Assembly (NCBI GenBank): GCA_035438805.1
Contig: DAORJA010000024.1
Coordinates: forward strand, 1-13,460
From: UBA922 sp035438805
GTDB taxonomy: Bacteria > Patescibacteriota > Patescibacteriia > Magasanikbacterales > UBA922
Direction: 5' to 3'
DNA length: 13,460 bases
How positions within the stretch are numbered: position 1 is the stretch's first letter; every line of letters begins with the position of its first letter. The notes under the pieces are model-generated. The model made no database searches, was not told where the DNA came from, and saw nothing but the letters and a program-made list of their open reading frames with translations. A program made the translations under genes and the position numbers. This document shows, in pieces, positions 6,270-12,022 of this stretch.

Positions 6270-7574
6270 TTATTCATGTTTGTGTTCTGGTCTACCAGTC
6301 AATATTTTCTCATGAAGAAAATTAATTACTTTTCGGTTCACGAGGTAGATTCGAACTGAATCTTGTACTTCAGCTTTAGTGAGGTTCTCGAGATATTCAG
6401 GATGATCCTTATACTCTTTTTTCATTTTTTCAATTTCTGCCTTAAGTTCTTCATCACTTACCATAATACTCTCATCCCGTGCAATCTGGCGGGAAACAAG
6501 TGCAGCTTTGGCACGCTTCGTTGCCTGCTCAGTGAAATCTTTTTGAATATCTTCTTCAGTTTTTTTAAGATCTGCGAGATATTGGTCTACAGTGATTCCA
6601 TTTTTTTCAAGATCACGCTTGAGCTCATAAAACATTTTCTTTCGCTCAGCATCTATCAATACTTCAGGAATTTCTTCGAACTTTGATTTGTCGATCAAAG
6701 CATCAAACATTTCAATCTCAGCTACCTCATCAGCTTTGTGAAGCGCTTCATGTTCCATATTACTCTGCAATAATTCACGAAGTTTGATGACACTGTCTTG
6801 ACCAACTTTTTTTGCAAATTCATCATTCACTTCTGGGAATACGCGAGTATACACTTCTTTTACTTTTATCTTAAAGTGTCCCGTGTTTCCTGCAAGCATT
6901 TTATTGTAATAGTCTTTTGGAAATGGAATATCAAATTCTTTTTCTTCACCTTTTTCGACTCCCACAAGTGCGTCATTGAATCCAGGAATATGTTGATTTT
7001 CCGAGAGATACACCTGATAATCTTTTGCTTGTCCGCCTTCGATTGGTACCCCATCAAGAAGGAGGTCCATATCGATTACTACTTTATCTTCTTTGGTAGC
7101 TTTGCCTTCCTTCACCACTTCTGTTGCCTGCATTTTGGTGAGGTTTTCAATCACCGCATCAATATCAGTCTCAGTTACTGGTTTTGCCTTATGTTCTACT
7201 TTGATTTTTTCAAGTTTTGGAAGTGTTACTACAGGAAGAATTGCAACTACTGCTTTATATACAAAGTCATTGCCTGGAGCGATTTTTTCAATATTAATCT
7301 TTGGCATTCCAATAGTATCAAGCTTCTCTTCTGTTACTGCTTTAAAAAAAGTTTCTTGAAGAATGTCTTCGAGAGCTTCATTCATTACATGCATTTCTCC
7401 GATTTCTCGCTTTACCATGTCAAAAGGAGCATGTCCTTTGCGGAAGCCCTTGATCGTGGTTCTATTTGAAATACGCTCAGCCGCTTTTCGTAAGTGTTTT
7501 TCATATTCAGCAGCAGTGACCGTAATGGTCATCTCGATTTCTGAATTTTTGAGTTTTTTATGCGTGTGTTCCAT
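6270..7574 (-). CDS. tig: Trigger factor, ribosome-bound chaperone
   Basis: Ribosome-associated chaperone with peptidyl-prolyl isomerase activity that meets nascent chains at the exit tunnel. The 434-aa length is essentially that of E. coli trigger factor. The N-terminal ribosome-binding domain carries the signature GFRKGHAPFDMVKREIG (about 43-59), containing the GFRxGxxP loop that docks on uL23. The FKBP-type domain runs at about 150-245, including VYLSENQHIPGFNDALVGVE and EFDIPFPKDY. A long helical C-terminal domain follows (about 260-425, highly charged), and the protein ends in a His/Glu-rich tail. The gene is monocistronic, with a perfect consensus promoter about 30 bases upstream and its own terminator. 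No Shine-Dalgarno lies before the ATG; the mRNA leader is about 24 bases. Confidence 0.97.
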   Translation of the reverse strand: MEHTHKKLKNSEIEMTITVTAAEYEKHLRKAAERISNRTTIKGFRKGHAPFDMVKREIGEMHVMNEALEDILQETFFKAVTEEKLDTIGMPKINIEKIAPGNDFVYKAVVAILPVVTLPKLEKIKVEHKAKPVTETDIDAVIENLTKMQATEVVKEGKATKEDKVVIDMDLLLDGVPIEGGQAKDYQVYLSENQHIPGFNDALVGVEKGEEKEFDIPFPKDYYNKMLAGNTGHFKIKVKEVYTRVFPEVNDEFAKKVGQDSVIKLRELLQSNMEHEALHKADEVAEIEMFDALIDKSKFEEIPEVLIDAERKKMFYELKRDLEKNGITVDQYLADLKKTEEDIQKDFTEQATKRAKAALVSRQIARDESIMVSDEELKAEIEKMKKEYKDHPEYLENLTKAEVQDSVRIYLVNRKVINFLHEKILTGRPEHKHE

Positions 7575-7604
7575 ACAAAGTAAATTATACCTAATAGTTT
7601 GCTG

Positions 7605-7633
7605 ATTATAGCGAAAAGGAGGGTATTTGTCAA
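7605..7633 (-). promoter_or_regulatory. Perfect consensus sigma-70 promoter of tig
   Basis: On the minus strand TTGACA (7633-7628), a 17-base spacer and TATAAT (7610-7605): 12 of 12 consensus positions. A second TATAAT-like box lies closer to the ATG (7589-7584) and could give a nearly leaderless transcript. Confidence 0.93.
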
Positions 7634-7650
7634 AGGTGCTTTTACCCTAT

Positions 7651-7682
7651 AAAAATGAAAAACCCGCATCGTAGGATGCGGG
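7651..7682 (-). terminator. Intrinsic terminator of GC-rich unit 2
   Basis: CCCGCATC (7663-7670) and GATGCGGG (7675-7682) form a perfect 8-bp stem with a 4-base loop. On the minus strand the stem is followed by TTTTTCATTTTT (7662-7651). It lies 63 bases after the stop of the unit 2 ORF. Confidence 0.92.
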
Positions 7683-7685
7683 GTT

Positions 7686-7731
7686 GCTCGGAAATCGAGC
7701 AGAAGGGACCAAGGGAACTTCCCAAGATCCC
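7686..7731 (-). other. Additional hairpins in the 3' UTR of GC-rich unit 2
   Basis: Two further foldbacks sit between the stop codon and the terminator. GCTCG (7686-7690) pairs with CGAGC (7696-7700). A larger one pairs GGGA (7705-7708) with TCCC (7728-7731) around an inner GGGAA/TTCCC (7713-7717/7719-7723). The inner loop is one base, so the inner pairs would open partly in RNA. Neither is followed by a T-run. Confidence 0.55.
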
Positions 7732-7744
7732 GAGAATTCAAGTG

Positions 7745-8206
7745 CTACTTACGGCGGAGCATGCGGCTTCGGCCGCTCCGTTGGGGCACGAGCCACTCCC
7801 AGTCCTGAACCCACCCGTCGCCGTTCCAGACGACATAGGCGACACGGCCTTGATCGTCAGGATGACGCCAGTCAGTGAAGACGAAGTTGACCTTGCCACG
7901 GAGCACAGCAGGGATGTCATCCTGATGCTTCAGAATATGCTTGCCATCCTCCTGTCCAAGATGAGCCGAGAGGTCCTTCGCCTGATCGACCATCGTCGAC
8001 TTCTGTCTTCCCCTGTGGAAGCGAAGGATGTCGTAGGTACGAGCACCAACGGTCATCGTGGTCGGGACGACCATATCCTTGGTGAGGTTCCCCTCGAAGA
8101 ACTTGTTGGGGTTCTCGAGGAAGCTCTGGAAGTTCTCAGCCGTGATCTTCCCCTCGCCAACGAGGACGAAGAAGTGCTGCATCTGCGGAAACGTCGGCTC
8201 GCTCAT
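7745..8206 (-). CDS. Unknown 153-aa protein, GC-rich single-gene unit 2
   Basis: I cannot assign a function. The N-terminal 38 residues hold a helical motif, FPQMQHFFVLVGEGKITAEN then FQSFLENPNKFFEG. A middle part follows with VPTTMTVGARTYDILRFHRG. The C-terminal part is rich in Trp and aromatics: FVFTDWRHPDDQG and RVAYVVWNGDGWVQDWEWLV (121-140). The protein ends in a basic tail, RSGRSRMLRRK (143-153). No signal peptide, membrane helix or catalytic motif is evident. The start is firm: AGGAG lies 7 bases before the ATG and an in-frame TAA sits two codons upstream. The coding region is GC-rich (37 of 60 bases in 7801-7860) against AT-rich tig and polA on either side. It is transcribed alone from a strong promoter after a leader of about 187 bases. 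From memory, helix motifs of the form 'ITxExFQxFLENP' recur in other CPR hypothetical proteins; I cannot verify this here. Confidence 0.82.
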   Translation of the reverse strand: MSEPTFPQMQHFFVLVGEGKITAENFQSFLENPNKFFEGNLTKDMVVPTTMTVGARTYDILRFHRGRQKSTMVDQAKDLSAHLGQEDGKHILKHQDDIPAVLRGKVNFVFTDWRHPDDQGRVAYVVWNGDGWVQDWEWLVPQRSGRSRMLRRK

Positions 8207-8393
8207 GACTTATCTCCTATGGCCCACTGGCAGTCAGTAAACGTCTCGGCACCATGCCTACTGCGCTTCTGATACACCGTATGGGTCACTGTGAAGGAGG
8301 GTGGATTCCCAGCCTTCGTTTCTGATTATTTGGCTTAAATAAGCAAAAATGAAGACTGGAGCTGGAGAAAGATATATAAAGGACGATTATTAA
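8207..8393 (-). promoter_or_regulatory. Long, potentially structured leader of GC-rich unit 2
   Basis: The predicted transcript start is near 8393, leaving about 187 untranslated bases. On the minus strand the leader carries two pyrimidine tracts that can pair with the Shine-Dalgarno AGGAGATAAG: CTTTCTCC early on, and CTCCT about 80 bases before the ATG. Small stems GCTT/AAGC and GGCA/TGCC are also present. It matches no riboswitch class I recognise, and there is no obvious terminator/antiterminator pair. Regulatory function is an inference from length and complementarity. Confidence 0.45.
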
Positions 8394-8399
8394 CAAAAG

Positions 8400-8428
8400 A
8401 ATATATCACATTTTACCCATTTTGTCAA
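8400..8428 (-). promoter_or_regulatory. Strong extended -10 promoter of GC-rich unit 2
   Basis: On the minus strand TTGACA (8428-8423), a 17-base spacer ending in TGA, and TATATT (8405-8400). The -35 is perfect, the -10 matches at 5 of 6 positions, and a TGn extension is present. Confidence 0.9.
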
Positions 8429-8437
8429 GCCTTTTGC

Positions 8438-8545
8438 AGTATATTTTCGCTCAATGTAGCAAAATATACTCAATCTAGCCAAGTTTATTAATATGTGATA
8501 CAAGTTACCTGTTATATAAAAGCCTGATATACTATCCTCAATCTA
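8438..8545. repeat. Palindrome and three CTCAAT(G/C)TA repeats between divergent promoters
   Basis: AGTATATTTT (8438-8447) and AAAATATACT (8461-8470) form a perfect 10-bp inverted repeat with a 13-base centre. CTCAATGTAGC (8450-8460) and CTCAATCTAGC (8469-8479) are direct repeats differing by one base. A third CTCAATCTA lies at 8537-8545, just after the polA -10 box. The block lies between the -35 elements of the divergent unit 2 and polA promoters, with the third copy in the polA start region. The arrangement resembles operator sites; no binding protein is known from this window. Confidence 0.6.
8505..8533 (+). promoter_or_regulatory. Extended -10 promoter of polA
   Basis: TATACT (8528-8533) preceded by TGA forms an extended -10. 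The -35 position, TTACCT (8505-8510) at 17 bases, is weak (3 of 6). The predicted start near 8540 gives a leader of only about 13 bases, with no Shine-Dalgarno before the ATG at 8553. Confidence 0.7.
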
Positions 8546-8552
8546 TACATCT

Positions 8553-11237
8553 ATGTCTACCCAAAACAAAACAGTCGTCATTATCGATGGAAATGCCATA
8601 ATCCATCGCGCCTATCATGCCCTCCCTCCTCTTACTGCTCCAGATGGGACTCTCGTGAATGCAGTGTACGGATTTGCCTCTATGCTCCTCAAAGTCATGG
8701 GGGACCTCAAGCCCGACTACTTGGTAACCACGTTTGATGTAGCTGGTGGCACATTCCGTGATGAAATCTATACTGAATACAAAGCTACTCGTGTGAAGAC
8801 TGATCAGGCACTCTATGACCAGATTCCACTCGTGCATGAACTAGTGAAAGGTTTTAATGTACCTATTTATACAAAGACTGGATTTGAAGCTGATGACTTG
8901 ATTGGAACATTAGCAAAAAAAATTACTGGAGTACATAAAGACATCACGTGTATTATTGTGACTGGCGATAAAGATTTATTGCAGCTGATCGATGACAATA
9001 AAATCGAAGTGTATCTTCTCCGAAAAGGAATGTCTGATTTTGAACTATTCAATGAGAGTCACATGCGAGAGAAGCTGGGTTTTTCTCCGGCACAGATGAT
9101 TGATTACAAATCTCTTCGCGGTGATACATCCGATAATATTCCTGGTGTCAAAGGAATTGGAGAAAAAACTGCGACCGAGTTACTTGCTAATTTTGGATCA
9201 CTTGAAAAAATTTACGATGCATTAAAAAAAGAAGACAAAAAAATATCTACTGGTGTGCAAAAGAAATTAAGTGAAGGTCATGAATCAGCACTCATGAGTA
9301 AAAAACTTGCAACGATTGATACTAATGTTCCTGGGATTGAATATTCACTTCCCGAAATGCAAACTACGTCGTACAAACGAGAAGATGTTATTGAATTATT
9401 CAAGAAATTTGGTTTTTACTCTCTCGTGAAGCGTGTATCTGGAGGTGCAGAAGCCACTGAAGAAAAAACAACTACTTCTAAAAAGAAAGAAAAGAAGATG
9501 AAAGTTGGTGAAGTGACCAATGTTGATACTAATAATATTTCTGAATTAAGTTCGCTCATCAAAAAATATAAAACTGTAGCGTGCCGTCCGTGTTTCCAAA
9601 ATGAAAACGGAAATATTCTTACTTCAACATGTACGGGTATTGTATGTGTTGTTGCCGATACGTCGTGGATGATTCCACTAACACTGCTTGAAAAACTACC
9701 ATTCAACTCAAAAGAAATTACCATTGTCGGGCATGATGTAAAACAATTTGTAAAACTGTACATGCACGTAGGAGTCGAATTCAAAGCACAGTTATTTGAT
9801 GTCATGATTGCATCATACCTGCTCAACTCGAGTACACGTGCACATGACATGGAATCAATTGCTATTCGAGAATTAGGAATTGAACTTCCAAATACTGATC
9901 AATCGTCTCTATTTGGCATTGATCCACATATTATCGCAACAGAGCTTGCGGCTATGCTCCGAGTACATGAGAAATATGAAAAACAATTAGCAAGCGAATC
10001 AGAAAAAGGATTATTTGAGGACATTGAAATGGCATTGATCCCTGTACTTGCACATATGGAGCTTGCGGGCGTTGCCATTGATCTTCCGCTCTTAGGAAGA
10101 TTGTCAGTTAAGATTGGGAAGACTATCAAAGAATTAGAAGGTAAGATTTGGAAAGAAGCTGGTAAGGAATTCAATGTATCTTCCTCAACTCAATTGAGAG
10201 ATATTCTTTTTGTGGATCTAGGACTTCCAACTGACATGATAAAAAAAGGCAAGACTGGCTACTCGACTGCTGCAAGTGAACTTGAAAAGTTACGGGAAAT
10301 GCATTCTATTATTCCTTTTATTGAAGAATATCGTGAAGTAGAAAAGCTTCGAAACACCTATATTGATGTATTGCCGACTTTGATTAATCCAAAAACAGGA
10401 CGAATTCATACAACATTCAACCAGGCAATTGCTGCAACCGGACGTCTTTCAAGTATTGACCCAAATTTACAAAACATTCCAATTCGAACTGAACTTGGAA
10501 AAGACGTGCGAAAAGCATTTATTGCGGACATTGGAAACAAACTCATTTCTGCTGATTATTCGCAGATCGAACTTCGTATTGCAGCTTCCCTTGCGAATGA
10601 TGAACGCATGATTGAAATATTCAAAAAAGGCGATGATATTCATACAGCAACTGCAGCTGCAATCCATAATATCCCACTTGATAAAGTTACTAAGGACATC
10701 CGAAGATCCGCAAAAGAAGTTAACTTCGGAGTTCTCTATGGCATGGGATCATTTGGACTTTCATCGCGTACCGGTATTTCCCACATGGAAGCAAAAGAAT
10801 TTATCCAAAAATATTTTGATACGTTTGCGGGTGTAAAGAAATACATGGATGACACGTTGGTTCGAGCAAAGGAAACAGGATACGTAGAAACATTATTTGG
10901 AAGAAAACGATATGTGCCTGAATTACAATCACCTAATAGACAAATCCAAGCAGCAGGAGAACGCATGGCGATCAACATGCCGATTCAAGGAACAGCAGCT
11001 GATCTTATGAAAATGGCAATGATTGCAGTCTATCATGCGCTCAAGAAAGAAAAATTGCTTGGAGTACACACTCGAATGACACTCCAGATTCATGATGAAC
11101 TAGTCCTCGAGGTTGAAGAAGCTTATGCTGAAACAGTTGCAGAGATTGTAAAAACCGAAATGCAAAATGTAGCAAAATTAAAAGTACCAATTGATGTGGG
11201 GGTTGAGATTGGAGATCGATGGGGAGAGATGAAATAA
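8553..11237 (+). CDS. polA: DNA polymerase I, proofreading site degenerate
   Basis: Repair and Okazaki-fragment polymerase, 894 aa, a normal length. The N-terminal 5' nuclease domain (1 to about 290) has DGNAIIHRAYHAL (12-24), a TFDVAGGTFR segment, EADDLIG near 112, VTGDKDLLQLID, and a helix-hairpin-helix GVKGIGEKTATELL. A Lys-rich linker (about 300-320) precedes the 3'-5' exonuclease-like domain, which keeps the fold (FDVMIASYLLNSSTRAHDME) but lacks the metal-binding DxE and the YxxxD motif. Proofreading is therefore probably absent, as in Taq and Bacillus Pol I. The polymerase domain is intact: motif A ADYSQIELR with Asp668, O-helix Arg717-Lys721-Phe725-Tyr729, and motif C HDE (847-849). 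Phe rather than Tyr at 725 is the E. coli-type residue. It is monocistronic, with its own promoter and a terminator just after the stop, and has no Shine-Dalgarno sequence. Confidence 0.98.
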   Translation: MSTQNKTVVIIDGNAIIHRAYHALPPLTAPDGTLVNAVYGFASMLLKVMGDLKPDYLVTTFDVAGGTFRDEIYTEYKATRVKTDQALYDQIPLVHELVKGFNVPIYTKTGFEADDLIGTLAKKITGVHKDITCIIVTGDKDLLQLIDDNKIEVYLLRKGMSDFELFNESHMREKLGFSPAQMIDYKSLRGDTSDNIPGVKGIGEKTATELLANFGSLEKIYDALKKEDKKISTGVQKKLSEGHESALMSKKLATIDTNVPGIEYSLPEMQTTSYKREDVIELFKKFGFYSLVKRVSGGAEATEEKTTTSKKKEKKMKVGEVTNVDTNNISELSSLIKKYKTVACRPCFQNENGNILTSTCTGIVCVVADTSWMIPLTLLEKLPFNSKEITIVGHDVKQFVKLYMHVGVEFKAQLFDVMIASYLLNSSTRAHDMESIAIRELGIELPNTDQSSLFGIDPHIIATELAAMLRVHEKYEKQLASESEKGLFEDIEMALIPVLAHMELAGVAIDLPLLGRLSVKIGKTIKELEGKIWKEAGKEFNVSSSTQLRDILFVDLGLPTDMIKKGKTGYSTAASELEKLREMHSIIPFIEEYREVEKLRNTYIDVLPTLINPKTGRIHTTFNQAIAATGRLSSIDPNLQNIPIRTELGKDVRKAFIADIGNKLISADYSQIELRIAASLANDERMIEIFKKGDDIHTATAAAIHNIPLDKVTKDIRRSAKEVNFGVLYGMGSFGLSSRTGISHMEAKEFIQKYFDTFAGVKKYMDDTLVRAKETGYVETLFGRKRYVPELQSPNRQIQAAGERMAINMPIQGTAADLMKMAMIAVYHALKKEKLLGVHTRMTLQIHDELVLEVEEAYAETVAEIVKTEMQNVAKLKVPIDVGVEIGDRWGEMK

Positions 11238-11245
11238 AACGTAAC

Positions 11246-11284
11246 ATAAAAAATACACGGGAATTACTCTCGTGTATTTTTTAT
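11246..11284 (+). terminator. Bidirectional terminator between polA and GC-rich unit 3
   Basis: A perfect 14-bp stem pairs 11246-11259 with 11271-11284 around an 11-base centre. One arm is A-rich and the other T-rich, so a T-run is read on either strand. It serves polA (plus) and can serve the convergent unit 3 (minus). Confidence 0.93.
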
Positions 11285-11294
11285 AAATGAAGTA

Positions 11295-11339
11295 GCCAGG
11301 GTACATGAATGCGCTACTGCGCTTTCTCACGTCCCTGGC
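11295..11339 (-). other. Long hairpin in the 3' UTR of GC-rich unit 3
   Basis: GCCAGGG (11295-11301) pairs with CCCTGGC (11333-11339). A middle part pairs ACATGA-like with TCACGT-like sequence using G-T wobbles. The tip is GCGC (11311-11314), TACT, GCGC (11319-11322). It starts 9 bases after the unit 3 stop and has no T-run of its own, so it is separate from the terminator at 11246-11284. Confidence 0.75.
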
Positions 11340-11347
11340 AGGAATGG

Positions 11348-11821
11348 TCAGGCCGCCGGTCGATACTTCCGGTAAATGTCCGCAAAGAAGTTCTCCGCCG
11401 ACACATCTTTCAGTTCGACCACCTTGACCCCAAGATCTTGTGCCTCGCGCTCCTCCTTTTCCCGAGTCTCGGGTGTGAGTCCTTCGAAGCTTATGACCAC
11501 CTTCACCTCGGACATCTTCGCCTTCTTGTCGTCCTTCTTCTGCCTCCTGAAGATACTCATCTCTCCGAGGATCCAGCGAACTAGAAGCCATGCTTGTTCT
11601 CGTGTGCACGTAGACTCCACGTCTCCGACGTAGACGTACACCGCATCAGCTTGAGCGAGCTCGTGACGATTGAGGTATCGATGAATGAGCGACGGTTCGT
11701 CCCATTCGCCTGATTTCCTCTCGTACGAACACACCAGAAGCTTATCGCTGTCACGTGTGTAGGATCGATAACCTGCCGGTACCTCCGGCACAGTCCCGAA
11801 TGTCACAATGATCTCGAACAC
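11348..11821 (-). CDS. Unknown 157-aa protein, GC-rich single-gene unit 3
   Basis: No family recognised. Counting from a GTG start at 11821, the product begins MFEIIVTFGTVPEVPAGYR. An alpha/beta-looking half follows with QADAVYVYVGDVEST and TREQAWLLVRWIL (to about 86), then a charged linker, RRQKKDDKKAK (92-102). A second alpha/beta half has VKVVISFEGLTPETREKEER then AQDLGVKVVELKDV, ending at YRKYRPAA. It looks like a soluble cytoplasmic protein with two Rossmann-like halves; that is shape only. The frame is open up to a TTG at 11875, 18 codons earlier. I prefer the GTG because FEIIVTFG is a natural first strand and a purine-rich GAGAG sits 5 bases upstream, but the start is uncertain. GC content (31 of 60 in two sampled stretches) is clearly above that of polA and ndh. 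It has its own promoter and 3' structures. Confidence 0.75.
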   Translation of the reverse strand: MFEIIVTFGTVPEVPAGYRSYTRDSDKLLVCSYERKSGEWDEPSLIHRYLNRHELAQADAVYVYVGDVESTCTREQAWLLVRWILGEMSIFRRQKKDDKKAKMSEVKVVISFEGLTPETREKEEREAQDLGVKVVELKDVSAENFFADIYRKYRPAA

Positions 11822-11916
11822 TATTTCTCTCGTTTCTCGCGTATACGCCAGGAAAGCACATGCTCGTTGGAACAATAGTCCACCGAACTTTTGTCCCTTA
11901 TCCCGGGAACAACCAC
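11821..11916 (-). CDS. Possible 31-codon leader ORF of GC-rich unit 3
   Basis: On the minus strand a GTG at 11916 opens a 31-codon frame beginning MVVPGIRDKSSVDYCS and ending in a basic RIREKREK. Its TAG stop shares its G with the GTG start of the unit 3 ORF (TAGTG). The strong Shine-Dalgarno AAGGAGGA (11938-11931) lies 14 bases before this GTG, too far for the usual spacing. The sequence between the Shine-Dalgarno and the main ORF is otherwise unexplained. It could be a translated leader that couples ribosomes into the main gene, or untranslated leader. Confidence 0.3.
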   Translation of the reverse strand: MVVPGIRDKSSVDYCSNEHVLSWRIREKREK

Positions 11917-11959
11917 GAGTCTATGCCCGCTCCTCCTTATTCCAGCGGACTGTACAATG

Positions 11960-11988
11960 ACTATAACAAAAAATCCTATATCAAACAA
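11960..11988 (-). promoter_or_regulatory. Probable promoter of GC-rich unit 3
   Basis: On the minus strand TTGTTT (11988-11983), a 17-base spacer and TATAGT (11965-11960). The -35 lies in the loop and the spacer in one arm of the ndh terminator, so the two elements are superimposed. The predicted start near 11953 gives a leader of about 132 bases. Confidence 0.6.
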
Positions 11989-12002
11989 ACAATATAGGAT
12001 TT
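11971..12002 (-). terminator. Intrinsic terminator of ndh
   Basis: A perfect 11-bp stem, AAATCCTATAT (11971-11981) with ATATAGGATTT (11992-12002), has a 10-base loop. On the minus strand a T-run follows. It begins 20 bases after the ndh stop. T-rich flanks on both strands could make it bidirectional. Confidence 0.9.
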
Positions 12003-12022
12003 GTAATTTAATTTTTGAAATG

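Noticed and set aside
6798..7469. 223-codon plus-strand frame antisense to tig
   Set aside because: The translation is almost only Phe/Ile/Cys/Tyr/His, a typical mirror of Lys/Glu-rich trigger factor codons.
7655..8272. 205-codon plus-strand frame antisense to the unit 2 gene
   Set aside because: It starts inside the terminator, has no promoter or ribosome binding site, and the opposite strand has a complete set of expression signals and a firm start.
11295..11339. Hairpin after unit 3 as an integron attC site
   Set aside because: The 'one gene plus hairpin' form suggests an integron cassette, but the hairpin lacks RYYYAAC/GTTRRRY core sites, there is no cassette array, and each unit has its own promoter and terminator.
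11178..11609. Minus-strand frame of 143 codons overlapping unit 3, its hairpin and the polA end
   Set aside because: It runs through the terminator and into polA with Arg/Gly-rich low-complexity sequence; the 11348-11821 frame is the coherent protein.
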